This document shows, in pieces, positions 42,805 through 52,230 of a stretch of 64,000 bases of DNA; position 1 is the first letter of the stretch, and every line of letters begins with the position of its first letter. The notes below the pieces were generated by a model. That model worked only from the letters and a program-made list of their open reading frames with translations. It had not been told where the DNA came from and ran no database searches. This DNA comes from JAEKNW01 sp963678375. Its GTDB lineage: Bacteria > Cloacimonadota > Cloacimonadia > Cloacimonadales > JAFGVF01. Made by a program: the position numbers and the translations under genes. The stretch spans positions 1,550,001 to 1,614,000 of the forward strand of contig OY782831.1 in the NCBI GenBank assembly GCA_963678375.2. Reading direction: 5' to 3'.

Positions 42805-44208
42805 ATGACTGAAGGCAAAGTTATTCAGGTTATCGGACCCGTTATCGATGTTGAGTTTCCTGAAAACAAACTTCCTAAAATATATAATGCTCTCATCATA
42901 AAACAAGAGAAAAAAGACCTTATCCTAGAAGTTCAACAGCACCTTGGTGAAGATAAAGTAAGAGCTGTTGCTATGGATTCTTCCGAGGGAATTAGTCGGG
43001 GAATGGTAGCTACTGATACAGGTGCTCCAATCTCAGTTCCTGTTGGAGAAAAGGTTCTAGGACGTATTATAAACATTACTGGTGACCCTATTGATGAACA
43101 AGGCCCTATTGAGTCAAAAGACAAGTGGCCTATCCATAGAGTTTCACCAAGATTTGAAGACCTCTCTGCTGAAGAAGAAATTCTGGAAACAGGTCTAAAG
43201 GTTATCGACCTTATTGAACCTTATCCTAAGGGTGGTAAGATTGGACTCTTTGGTGGTGCTGGTGTTGGTAAAACAGTTCTTATTCAGGAACTTATTAGAA
43301 ATATTGCTACTGAGCATGGTGGCTATTCTGTTTTTGCTGGTGTGGGTGAAAGAACTCGTGAAGGAAATGACTTATGGCTAGAAATGACTGAATCAGGTGT
43401 TATTAACAAAACTGCTATGATCTTCGGTCAGATGAATGAACCACCAGGAGCTCGTTTGAGAGTTGGTCTTACTGGTCTAACAGTTGCTGAATACTTCCGT
43501 GAAGTTTCCAAAAAAGACGTTCTTCTCTTTATCGATAATATCTTCCGTTTCACTCAAGCTGGTTCAGAACTTTCAGCTCTGCTTGGTCGTATGCCATCAG
43601 CTGTGGGTTATCAACCTACTCTTGCATCCGAAATGGGTGCTCTTCAAGAGCGTATTGCTTCTACAAAAGATGGTTCTATCACCTCTGTGCAAGCTGTTTA
43701 TGTTCCTGCTGATGACTTTACAGACCCAGCTCCTGCAACTACTTTCTCTCATCTTGATGCTTCAACCTTCTTATCAAGAAAGATTGTTGAAAAAGGTATT
43801 TATCCAGCTGTTGATCCACTTCAATCTACTAGTAGAATTCTAGATCCAAAGATTGTTGGTTTAGATCATTATAATACAGCTCGTGAAACCCAAAGAATCA
43901 TTCAAAAATATATCGATTTGCAAGATATTATTGCAATTATGGGTATGGATGAATTATCAGATGAAGATAAAATTATTGTTAACAGAGCACGTAAGTTAGA
44001 AAGATTCTTCTCACAACCTTTCTTCGTTGCTGAGCAATTCACTAACACACCTGGACAATATGTTCCTTTAAAGAAAACTATTGAAGGCTTTAAAACAATC
44101 CTTAATGGTGATTGTGATACTTGGCCTGAACAAGCTTTCTTATTGGTTGGTGATATTGAACAAGCTGAAGAGAAAATGCATAAGTTGAATAAAGATGATA
44201 AACGTTAA
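42805..44208 (+). CDS. atpD: ATP synthase F1 subunit beta
   Basis: This 467-aa catalytic subunit has P-loop GGAGVGKTVLIQEL, the catalytic Glu in GVGERTREGNDL, Walker B LLFIDNIFRF and ALLGRMPSAVGYQPTL. Full length. AGGGGA precedes the start. It overlaps atpC by 14 bases. Confidence 0.98.
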   Translation: MTEGKVIQVIGPVIDVEFPENKLPKIYNALIIKQEKKDLILEVQQHLGEDKVRAVAMDSSEGISRGMVATDTGAPISVPVGEKVLGRIINITGDPIDEQGPIESKDKWPIHRVSPRFEDLSAEEEILETGLKVIDLIEPYPKGGKIGLFGGAGVGKTVLIQELIRNIATEHGGYSVFAGVGERTREGNDLWLEMTESGVINKTAMIFGQMNEPPGARLRVGLTGLTVAEYFREVSKKDVLLFIDNIFRFTQAGSELSALLGRMPSAVGYQPTLASEMGALQERIASTKDGSITSVQAVYVPADDFTDPAPATTFSHLDASTFLSRKIVEKGIYPAVDPLQSTSRILDPKIVGLDHYNTARETQRIIQKYIDLQDIIAIMGMDELSDEDKIIVNRARKLERFFSQPFFVAEQFTNTPGQYVPLKKTIEGFKTILNGDCDTWPEQAFLLVGDIEQAEEKMHKLNKDDKR

Positions 44209-44590
44209 AGTAATTCTTCCTAGTGGAATCAAGATTGATCAAGAGTGTGATAGTGTAACTATTCCTGGTATTGATGGTGATTTTGCTGTCTTAGAAGGGC
44301 ATACAGCCTTCATAACTAAGATTAGATCTGGTATTGTTACTATTGATATCAATAAAAATAGTCAAGAGTATGCTATCCATGATGGTTTTGTTACAGTTGA
44401 AGATGATCTGGTAACAATAGTATCAGAACGTTTTGAAAAGTCAGACGAGATTGATAAAAATAGGGCAGAATCAGCTATGAAGAGAGCTAAAGAGAGATTA
44501 GCACAAACTAATAACTCAGAAATTGATTTCCGAAGAGCTGAATTTGCTTTAAAACGTGCTATTACTAGAATTAGAACAATTTCAAGTTAA
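44195..44590 (+). CDS. atpC: ATP synthase F1 subunit epsilon
   Basis: This 131-aa protein has the N-terminal beta sandwich (VILPSGIKIDQECDSVTIPGIDGDFAVLEGHTAF, as ordered motifs) and a C-terminal helical part with AMKRAKERLAQ and FRRAEFALKRAITRI. It is the last gene of the operon and is followed by a terminator. Confidence 0.94.
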   Translation: MINVKVILPSGIKIDQECDSVTIPGIDGDFAVLEGHTAFITKIRSGIVTIDINKNSQEYAIHDGFVTVEDDLVTIVSERFEKSDEIDKNRAESAMKRAKERLAQTNNSEIDFRRAEFALKRAITRIRTISS

Positions 44591-44616
44591 AAGTATTAAC
44601 TTGTTTGATAAATATT

Positions 44617-44647
44617 AGCTCTCTACTTGGTAGGGAGCTTTTTTTTG
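44617..44647 (+). terminator. Terminator of the atp operon
   Basis: AGCTCTCTA pairs with TAGGGAGCT (one G-U pair) around CTTGG, followed by eight T. Confidence 0.88.
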
Positions 44648-44820
44648 TGTTAGAGATTTGAGATAAGAGATTAACCAATTACACGAATCTAGGATTTGCT
44701 TTGTGAATGTATACATAGATTGAAGGAGATTATATATGTATTCAGGATAAATAAAAGATAAGTTGACAAAATAATAGTAGAAATTTTACGCTTAATTAAT
44801 CATAAAAAATGAGGTTGAGT

Positions 44821-45555
44821 ATGAAAATTAAATTGCTAATGTTAATGTGTCTTTATTTCTTCTTTACCAATTTACTATGTGAGGACATTGTGTCAACAAT
44901 AGAAAGTGCTAACAAGAAGAAACAGATTGCTGGCTACATCCAAATGTTATCTCCATTCCGGTTTGGGAATAACCTAAAACTTGGAGATCGTGTAGTCTAT
45001 TGTTATAAAACAGAGGGAGATAATGAAAGTATTCACTCCTTAGAGGTGTATTCTAAAGATGATAAGAACATGGTTATCTTAGATGAGTTTGAAGGCAATG
45101 CTGTCTATATCAGAATTGATAATAAAACAAAACAAGTCACTGAAATTTGGGGTACTGATGAGTTTGGTGAAAATCAAACTATTGATGTTTTATCTAAAAA
45201 TGAGTTATCAACTTTTGAAAATGAAATTAGTGATATGTTTGCAAGAGCAAACTCATTTTTGCAAATTAGTAGTAGTTTTTATTTAGAATCTCAAGCCGAA
45301 AAGAAGCAAGTTGGTCTAAACTCAATAATAAATACAATTGATGTAAGAATGGATGTAAGCAAGACAAATATCCCTGTTGAACTTTCTGAAGAGGTTGCCA
45401 AGGATAATAAATTGATATTATCAAACGATGTGCCAAAAATGCTTCCTTTAATACCTGTTGCCCTAAGTAATTTTAATAAAAGGAGTATCCTAAAGCAATA
45501 CGATTATGGATTTGTTGAGAATAATATCTTAGAATTGAGGAGCTTTCGAAAATGA
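44821..45555 (+). CDS. Secreted protein of unknown function
   Basis: The start at 44821 is preferred because GAGG lies 6-7 bases before it. The 244-aa protein has a signal peptide (KIKLLMLMCLYFFFTNLLCEDI; the Cys could be a lipobox). The rest is mixed alpha/beta and not recognised. It overlaps the next gene, a beta-propeller lipoprotein, by four bases (ATGA), so both are translated together. A TTGACA box lies at 44763-44768. Confidence 0.7.
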   Translation: MKIKLLMLMCLYFFFTNLLCEDIVSTIESANKKKQIAGYIQMLSPFRFGNNLKLGDRVVYCYKTEGDNESIHSLEVYSKDDKNMVILDEFEGNAVYIRIDNKTKQVTEIWGTDEFGENQTIDVLSKNELSTFENEISDMFARANSFLQISSSFYLESQAEKKQVGLNSIINTIDVRMDVSKTNIPVELSEEVAKDNKLILSNDVPKMLPLIPVALSNFNKRSILKQYDYGFVENNILELRSFRK

Positions 45556-46609
45556 ACAGCTTTAAAATTATAATATTGCCCTTGTTTATCATTATCCTTA
45601 TAACACTTGTTGGATGTGATTTTAAGTTATATAATGATCCCGAAGTTGATGAGGGTGCTTGGAGAGAAGATTTCATAGCTACAATGAACATTGATGGTTC
45701 TGATGTACAACTATTACAATCACAACATCAAACTTCTTTTGCCGGAGCAAGACCTTTTTTTGTTAGAGACTTAGCAGGCAATTATGATGATGAAGTTATA
45801 CTATTAGACTTTTCAAACAGAATTGATATTATATCTCTCGATGGAGAGTATAGAAGAACCATTATTGATTCTTTGGGCGGTGTGCAATATTTTAATCAGG
45901 ATAGAACAAAGATGCTCTTAGAAAAAGATGGAGAAATATATATTTGCAATGTTGATGGCACTAGATTAATAAATTTAACTAATACTCCAAATGTATATGA
46001 TAGGTCCCCAAGTTTTTCTTATGACGAAAACAGTGTTACTTATTCAACAGGAAATTGGGATGTTAATTATTGCATTAATAAAGTCAGCTTAGAAAATTTA
46101 CATACTGAAACACTCTTTACATTAGATAATAATGGATATAGTGTGCATTTTTTGCCGATCAACTATCCTTCATTAATCAATGAAATGAGCATAGTTTATG
46201 ATTTGTTCTTATTTGGCACAGCAATTCGTCGTTAGATAAGCATGAGATTATAAGACTAAATCTAGAAACAAATGAAGAAACCACTCTTCATTCTGGTACA
46301 ACAAGAATTGTATACTCTCATGATAAAGAAAATATTGCTGCATATACAAGCTGGATAGGTGTCTATCTGATTGATTTACTAAATGAGGAAATAAATACGT
46401 TTGATACAGATTCCTATACTGAATTCTTAAGTTTCAGTTCAACAGATAGATATTTAGTTATGAATACTGGAGTTTGGGATTTGTCTTTAAAGATTAGTTA
46501 TGTTTTCTCTGATTCAGAGTTCTTTAAAAAATATAACACTGTCGATAGATTACATATGAACATAAATGAAGATAGACTGATTGGAATTGTTAGTTTCTTA
46601 CATTACTAA
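45552..46609 (+). pseudogene. TolB-like beta-propeller lipoprotein with frameshift
   Basis: The frame from 45552 gives a lipoprotein signal ending LVGC (C22) and WD/TolB-like blades (ATMNIDGSDVQLL, IYICNVDGTRLINLTNTP) up to the TAG at 46233. In another frame, the protein continues as LIWHSNSSSLDKHEIIRLNLETNEET through further blades to the TAA at 46607. Adding one T in GATTTGTTC near 46198 would restore one reading frame of ~352 aa. It is either a real recent mutation or an assembly error. GAGGAG lies before the start. Confidence 0.8.
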
Positions 46610-46620
46610 TAGGAGGGAAA

Positions 46621-46704
46621 ATGAAGAATAGAATTATGATTTTAATGATACTTACATTTATCAATAATTATCTTCAAAGGCACAGCATTAGTTGTGCCTT
46701 TTAG
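46621..46704 (+). other. Aborted 27-codon reading frame with good RBS
   Basis: AGGAGGGAAAATG begins a hydrophobic, signal-like peptide (KNRIMILMILTFI) that soon runs into the hairpin at 46676-46701 and stops. It looks like the 5' remnant of a secreted-protein gene, though a short peptide is possible. Confidence 0.45.
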
Positions 46705-46705
46705 T
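46676..46705 (+). terminator. Intrinsic terminator
   Basis: AAAGGCACA pairs with TGTGCCTTT around an eight-base loop, with TTTTAGTTT at the end. It ends the preceding two-gene unit. Confidence 0.7.
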
Positions 46706-46798
46706 TTACTCAGATTATTTCTAAGCTTAAAAGCTGAAGAAGTCCTAAGACCTTATAAGAGTTATTTAAAACTAATTGCCTAAAACAACAAATACTAC

Positions 46799-46826
46799 TT
46801 GACAAATTTCCTATTGTAATTATATT
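46799..46826 (+). promoter_or_regulatory. Sigma70-like promoter
   Basis: TTGACA and TATATT are separated by 16 bases, about 43 bp before the start of the FAD oxidoreductase gene. Confidence 0.5.
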
Positions 46827-46868
46827 AAAGAAAAATAAAAAAACTGATGTAATATCAGAGGAGGACGT

Positions 46869-48224
46869 ATGTTAAAGACAGATGTATTAGTAATAGGATC
46901 TTCTGCTGGTGGTATGGTAGCTGCAGTAACTGGTAAAAGAATTAATCCAGACAAGAAGTTTACCGTTGTTACTATAAATGAGAAGACATTAGTGCCTTGT
47001 GGAATACCTTATGTCTTTGGTACTCTTGGAACTACTAATAAAAATATCATACCTGTAGCAGAGAATTTTGCTAAGATGGGCATTGAATTTATTAATAATG
47101 AAGTTACAGAAATTATTAAAGAAGAAAAAAAGGTTAAATTACAGGATAAGAGCGAAATTGAATTTGATAAATTAATTATAGCAACTGGCTCTTTCCCCTA
47201 CAAACCATTATGGTTAAAAGGTGCAGATTTTGATAATGTTTATGCTGTGCCAAAAAATAAGATTTATTTAGATGAAATGCAAGAAAAGTTAGCTGCTGCT
47301 AATAAAATTATTGTCATCGGAGCTGGTTTTATTGGAGTTGAATTATCTGATGAATTAAAGAAGGTGGGTAAGGATGTGACTCTTATCGAAAGACTTCCCA
47401 ATATACTCTCCTTAGCTTTTGATACTGATGTATCTGACAGAGCAGAGGCTATTCTTAAAGAAAATGGTGTTAAGGTGCTTACAAATACTACTGTAAGCGA
47501 GATAACAGGTGATGCTAAGGCTGATGGTGTATTATTAGAAGACGGAAGTAAACTTGAAGCTGATGCTGTAATTCTTTCAATGGGTTATAAGCCTAATAGC
47601 CAATTAGCTATAAAGTCCCATTTAGGTATTAATGATGCTGGTTTTATCAAGGTTGATGAATATATGAGAACTTCTCATCCTGATATCTTTGCAGTAGGTG
47701 ATTGTGCAGAAAAGAAGCATTTCATTACTGGTCAATCAGTGCCTATGATGCTAGCTTCTACAGCTTGTGCTGAAGCTCGATTAGCAGGGATGAATCTCTT
47801 TGGTATCTCTGCTATTAAGACTTTTAGTGGTACTATATCAATCTTTGCTACAGCATTGGGTAAAACAGCATTTGGTGTTGCAGGTATTACTGAAAAAGAA
47901 GCAAAAGAAATTGGAATAAATTATGTAACTGGTTCATTTGAAGGTGTTGATAGACATCCAGGAAGCTTATCAGACACTTCCAAGCAGTTTGTTAAATTTG
48001 TTGTTGCTAAGGATTCAGGTGTTATTTTGGGTGGAGAAGTTATTGGTGGATTGTCTAGTGGTGAAATGACTAATACTATTGGTATTATGATTCAAAATAG
48101 GATGAACATCAATAGTTTGTTAACTGCTCAGATAGGTTCACATCCACTTCTTACAGCTTCACCTGCTGGTTTTCCTATGATAAAAGCAGCTGAAATGGCA
48201 GTAACTAATATGCTTAAGAAATAA
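46869..48224 (+). CDS. FAD-dependent NADH oxidase / CoA-disulfide reductase family protein
   Basis: This 451-aa flavoprotein has the FAD motif VIGSSAGGMVAA, a single active cysteine C44 in LVPCGIPYVF, the NAD(P) motif VIGAGFIGVELSDEL and the second FAD motif IFAVGDCAE. This architecture is shared by H2O-forming NADH oxidase, NADH peroxidase and CoA-disulfide reductase. The exact activity cannot be decided by eye. All reduce oxygen or disulfides with NAD(P)H and would protect an anaerobe. AGAGGAGG sets the start. Confidence 0.88.
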   Translation: MLKTDVLVIGSSAGGMVAAVTGKRINPDKKFTVVTINEKTLVPCGIPYVFGTLGTTNKNIIPVAENFAKMGIEFINNEVTEIIKEEKKVKLQDKSEIEFDKLIIATGSFPYKPLWLKGADFDNVYAVPKNKIYLDEMQEKLAAANKIIVIGAGFIGVELSDELKKVGKDVTLIERLPNILSLAFDTDVSDRAEAILKENGVKVLTNTTVSEITGDAKADGVLLEDGSKLEADAVILSMGYKPNSQLAIKSHLGINDAGFIKVDEYMRTSHPDIFAVGDCAEKKHFITGQSVPMMLASTACAEARLAGMNLFGISAIKTFSGTISIFATALGKTAFGVAGITEKEAKEIGINYVTGSFEGVDRHPGSLSDTSKQFVKFVVAKDSGVILGGEVIGGLSSGEMTNTIGIMIQNRMNINSLLTAQIGSHPLLTASPAGFPMIKAAEMAVTNMLKK

Positions 48225-48247
48225 AAAAAATAGAACTATGAAATAGA

Positions 48248-48290
48248 AGCAAAATCCAATGTACTTATTCGGGTTTTGCTTTTTTTTTAT
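48248..48290 (+). terminator. Intrinsic terminator
   Basis: AGCAAAATCC pairs with GGGTTTTGCT (one G-U pair) and is followed by nine T. Confidence 0.8.
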
Positions 48291-48314
48291 ATAGTAAAGA
48301 TTTGCTTGTTTGGG

Positions 48315-49475
48315 TCAAATATGTAATCTCTCTATAGTTTGTAGTTTAAGCATTATATTGTTAAATAAAGTTTTGTTATCAATTATTTCTTCAAGCACAC
48401 CTGTTTTTGTTAGAAAGATAAATTCTTCTTCTAAATTTAGGTAACTAACCTTTTTACTCTTGTTCATTTTATTTTTAAAATTCAAATACCATTCTTTATA
48501 TCTACTATAAGAATAGATTAGTCTATCCAATTGTGGATAGTTACGGTATTGATATTTAAGATGTTTAAGGTAGATATAAATAACTTCATAGATAGGAAAT
48601 CTTTCCTTATATACTTGAAATGGGATAAAAGAATTTAAGCCTTTGTTATCCATAAGAGCATAAACTCTTTCATAAAAAGGGTTAGAATATTCTCTTAGAG
48701 GAGATCCTGAAAAGAAGTCTCTCCTGTACATCTTTTCATAAATTTCAAGATATTGGGGATAATGTTTTTTTAATACTTGCATATAGATATTCTTATTCCT
48801 GCCAGGTCTAAGAGTTAATCCTCCTGCTAGTACAAAGGCTGGATTTATTGATTTATATAGGCTGAAAAGCTTTTCTAAATCTTTTGGGTTATCAACTATT
48901 TTCGGAAGTATGGGCATAGCCGTAATACCAATAGCAATACCTCTTTTTTGGAGGACTTCTAGAGATTTTACCCTATCTTCAATAGAAGAAGCATTTGGCT
49001 CAATAATTTTGCGATGCTTGTCATCAGGAAAAGTCAAAGATGAAGATACTGTGACTCCTGCTAGCTGATTAAGTTTATCTAGAAGGTCAATATCCCGTAA
49101 GATATGAGCAGATTTAGTTATTATAAATAGAGGGTATTTATGCTTGATTAAGACTTTGAGACTTTCTGTCATTATCTGCTCTTCTAACTCACAAGGTTGG
49201 TAAGCATCTGAAATACCTGACCCAACCAATATAACTCCCCAATCTCTTTCTTTTGTCAGATCTTCATCTAATTGTTGAGCTGTGTTCTTACGGACAACTA
49301 TATCTTGCTCAAAATCACCTTCTACATAATAACGCTCAGCTCTGCCATCACAGTATTTGCAGCCATGTTGGCAAGCCATATAGGGTGAGAAAGAGTACTT
49401 ACTCACAAAATAGCTATCTATGTGAGAGCCTTTTTTTAGGACCTTCTTAACTTCTTTATAGTGCTTTGTTATCAT
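48315..49475 (-). CDS. Radical SAM protein, SplB/COG1533-like
   Basis: I chose the ATG at 49475; the TTG at 49514 overlaps a likely -35 box. The protein has 386 aa. The Fe-S cluster motif is C35-x3-C39-x2-C42 in YMACQHGCKYCDGRAERYY. Further typical motifs are GSGISDAYQPCE, ITKSAHILRDIDLL and SSLTFPDDKHRKIIEPNA. COG1533 members relate to spore photoproduct lyase, but most have unknown substrates. Single gene, convergent with the oxidoreductase. Confidence 0.85.
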   Translation of the reverse strand: MITKHYKEVKKVLKKGSHIDSYFVSKYSFSPYMACQHGCKYCDGRAERYYVEGDFEQDIVVRKNTAQQLDEDLTKERDWGVILVGSGISDAYQPCELEEQIMTESLKVLIKHKYPLFIITKSAHILRDIDLLDKLNQLAGVTVSSSLTFPDDKHRKIIEPNASSIEDRVKSLEVLQKRGIAIGITAMPILPKIVDNPKDLEKLFSLYKSINPAFVLAGGLTLRPGRNKNIYMQVLKKHYPQYLEIYEKMYRRDFFSGSPLREYSNPFYERVYALMDNKGLNSFIPFQVYKERFPIYEVIYIYLKHLKYQYRNYPQLDRLIYSYSRYKEWYLNFKNKMNKSKKVSYLNLEEEFIFLTKTGVLEEIIDNKTLFNNIMLKLQTIERLHI

Positions 49476-49532
49476 GATATGATAAATGATTTTTCTGATA
49501 AATATGTCAATCAAAAAGGATTATTTATTATT

Positions 49533-49619
49533 TTACTGATCTCTTTTCGCAGGTTTTTTGACCCATAGATGTACATTGAATTCTCCATCATTATTGGTAT
49601 CTTCATGAATTCCTAGTAC
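49533..49619 (-). pseudogene. Short remnant of a protein C-terminus
   Basis: On the minus strand the frame VLGIHEDTNNDGEFNVHLWV ending in KKPAKRDQ-stop looks like real protein but is preceded at once by a stop codon and has no start. It may be the tail of a lost secreted-protein gene. The rest of 49515-49776 shows nothing. Confidence 0.3.
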
Positions 49620-49776
49620 CTAAATGGGATATTAACAATGAAGGAATAGGCAAGGATAAAGTGAAAATATTTCAAGAGATAATTAGGATAAAATATTTGA
49701 CTAGTCATTAGTTTACTTATTGCGAATAATAGTATTAAAGAAAGGAAGATTTCTGTAATCTGATTAAGATAAAATC

Positions 49777-51411
49777 TTATTTCTGTAAGAGAATTTTTCT
49801 TATTTCCCTTCCTTGATTACTTATCAATCTGCAAAAGTAAACTCCAGATGATAAAACTTCACCAGAGGCAATATTGTTAGACCAAACCAACTTATAAATA
49901 CCTGGAAGCTTTTCCCCTTCGTCAAATGTTTTAACTCTCTGACCTTTAATATTATAGATTTCGATAAGAATGTCTGAAGCTATATCTACATAATAAGTTA
50001 TGTTGGTGGATGGGTTAAAAGGATTGGGGTAGATTGAAATCAATCCAACAGTTTGGGGAATTTCCAGATTAGTAGTTTGGTTGTCAGCAGAGATTTCTAT
50101 TTTTGTTGGTCCAAAAAACTCATTAGATCCATCATAATCTATAGCTTGAATCCAGTAGAAGTAGGTACCATCTGAAGATATAGTTTCATCTAAATAGGAA
50201 TAATGTTGTGTTTGACTAGTATTAGTTGCAGGTATGTATATGTCTAGCATTTCTAATTCTTGTAGGTAGGCTTTAGTATTTCGGTATATCTTATAGCCAT
50301 CTAATTCGCTTTCTGTTTGACTTACCCAGTTAAGTTTAACATTTCTACCATTCGAGATCAAACTTGTAAAAGAAGTTAACTGAACTGGAAGAGTCTGGTC
50401 TTCTTCAATATCATCGTGCATAAAACTAGTATAGCCTATTTTCCAATAATTGCTATCGTAAGGAGTACCCCCATCAGATGAATACCAACATTTGAAACTG
50501 AGGTATTCATTTACAGGGTTTACTAAAATAGTAGCTCTATAGATTAATTCATCCCAAGAATTATTTAGACCTTGAAGAACAGGATTAGATGCTACTGTCC
50601 AGTTTATTCCATTATCAGAAACAGCGAGATATAGATCACCTCCTCTAGGGTTCCCAGAAGAACCAACAGAAGCTAGCATATAGTATTTATTATCAATAAA
50701 AGTAACATCTAAATGCCAAATTTCTATGTTGTCATTAATAATAGTTAAATCAGTAGCAATTGGCTCAGACCAGGAATTAGTTAAAGAAATGCTTGTTCTC
50801 ATTCTTATAGTTCTAGGAGAAGTTTTTGTATCAACAGTCCACATTTTTATGTTATCATTATCTCTTACTAAGGAAGGAGAAATGATTTTCTCGGTATTGC
50901 TTCCATCTACAACAAGTACTGGAACAGTATCCGACCAATTAATTCCATCTGTAGAATAAATGTAGTTAAGGGTTTCATATCTCCAACCAGTATGTTCTCT
51001 CCAAAATATGTACATAGTAGTTAGATCGCTAGACATTATTAAGTCTGGATCAGAATGGTAATAATCGTTGGGGTTAAATGAATCAGGGAAGGGAGCCACA
51101 ACAGGATTAAGTAAGCCAGGAGGAGTAGTCCAGTTTAAACCATCTTGGGAAACGCAGATGCTAGGATTTTCGTATTGAGTTTGAGATTCAGGAAAAGGTG
51201 TAAAGACCATCCAATACTTATAACCCTTCCAACCATTCTCAAAGTAGAGAACGTCTGGGTGGACTACTTCGTTGTTTCCTTCAACATAAGATTCAATTGC
51301 AAGCGGTATTGGAGCATTTTCTGCATAGTATCCATCAATATTTAAATGAGTTAAGCCACTGAGTTTGCCTAATAAGCAAAAAGTTATTAAAGAAAGAAGT
51401 AAAGACTTCAT
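49777..51411 (-). CDS. Secreted beta-propeller protein with type IX secretion sorting domain
   Basis: This 544-aa protein has a signal peptide (KSLLLSLITFCLLGKLSG). Residues ~35-340 have glycosidase/sialidase-like propeller repeats (ICVSQDGLNWTTPPGL, YIYSTDGINWSDTVPV, LAVSDNGINWTVA). Residues ~350-450 are a fibronectin III-like domain starting LPVQLTSFTS. The C-terminal ~85 residues begin ISIYPNPFNPSTNITYYV and end SGVYFCRLISNQGREIRKILLQK, the type A T9SS sorting domain. Such cargo passes through SprA, encoded at 15915-22283. It may act on glycans, but catalytic residues are not clear. Single gene. Confidence 0.88.
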   Translation of the reverse strand: MKSLLLSLITFCLLGKLSGLTHLNIDGYYAENAPIPLAIESYVEGNNEVVHPDVLYFENGWKGYKYWMVFTPFPESQTQYENPSICVSQDGLNWTTPPGLLNPVVAPFPDSFNPNDYYHSDPDLIMSSDLTTMYIFWREHTGWRYETLNYIYSTDGINWSDTVPVLVVDGSNTEKIISPSLVRDNDNIKMWTVDTKTSPRTIRMRTSISLTNSWSEPIATDLTIINDNIEIWHLDVTFIDNKYYMLASVGSSGNPRGGDLYLAVSDNGINWTVASNPVLQGLNNSWDELIYRATILVNPVNEYLSFKCWYSSDGGTPYDSNYWKIGYTSFMHDDIEEDQTLPVQLTSFTSLISNGRNVKLNWVSQTESELDGYKIYRNTKAYLQELEMLDIYIPATNTSQTQHYSYLDETISSDGTYFYWIQAIDYDGSNEFFGPTKIEISADNQTTNLEIPQTVGLISIYPNPFNPSTNITYYVDIASDILIEIYNIKGQRVKTFDEGEKLPGIYKLVWSNNIASGEVLSSGVYFCRLISNQGREIRKILLQK

Positions 51412-51783
51412 CTAATCTCCTAGCTAGTATTTCAATAAGTTAGTTAATCAAAGCCAATTAATGTATTACTTTATTAAGTTATATTTCTAAAAGGAAATAA
51501 TAATTCTATTAAAGAAAATCGCAAGTAAATTATTACAAGGTATAAACTTTTCTAAACTAATAAATTTGAGAGGAATATCGGTAATCTAGAAGTCCCATTT
51601 TACTATAAACAAAATATATCTTTAAAAAACAATGCTGTCTAGTATTATTTGCTTTTAAAGAAGAGATAACATCTCAAGGCTAGGTCTTGGCTGAAGGGGC
51701 TAGTAAAGGTTATCAGTAAAGAAAAAAGAATTTTATTGACGATTGAATTATTATTATAAAATATGTTATTAAGGAAAATTATA

Positions 51784-52230
51784 ATGTTTACTGATAAAAA
51801 ATTAATATATAGAAACCTTAATTGTAGTGATAAAAGAGAGCTGATAGAGCAACTTTGTGATAAATTAGAAATTGCAGGGGTTGTAGCTTCATCGTCTGAA
51901 TTTTTCCAAGCAATCTGGCAAAGAGAAGAGAATTTCTCTACTGGAATTGGGAGAAATGTTGCTATTCCTCATGGAAAGAGTGCTACAGTAAAAGAGACGA
52001 AGCTTATACTAGCCTTGTTACCTCAAGGTATTGAATATGATTCTCTAGATGGCCAACCTGTAAAAATAGTTTTTATGTTTGCAGTGCCAACAGGACGGAA
52101 TCAAGAATATATGACTTTACTAGCTAAAGTAACGAAATTTGTGAGGGATGAATCTAATCGACATAAGCTTTTAGATGCAAAAAATGATCAAGAACTTTTA
52201 GACCAGATAAGAGAAGTGATTAATGAGTAA
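51784..52230 (+). CDS. PTS EIIA-type (PtsN/fructose-like) phosphocarrier domain protein
   Basis: The start at 51784 is preceded by AAGGAAAA; an ATG seven codons earlier is less likely. The 148-aa protein is a PTS EIIA-2 domain. The phospho-accepting His is H63 in NVAIPHGKS. No EIIB or EIIC is next to it, so a regulatory role like that of PtsN is likely. It overlaps the PorV-like gene by eight bases. The 372 bp upstream hold no gene; TTGACG at ~51738 may be a -35 box. Confidence 0.88.
   Translation: MFTDKKLIYRNLNCSDKRELIEQLCDKLEIAGVVASSSEFFQAIWQREENFSTGIGRNVAIPHGKSATVKETKLILALLPQGIEYDSLDGQPVKIVFMFAVPTGRNQEYMTLLAKVTKFVRDESNRHKLLDAKNDQELLDQIREVINE

Noticed and set aside
38323..44590. V/A-type ATPase operon
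   Set aside because: Despite the fused c-like protein, subunits a, b, alpha, beta, gamma, delta and epsilon are all F-type.
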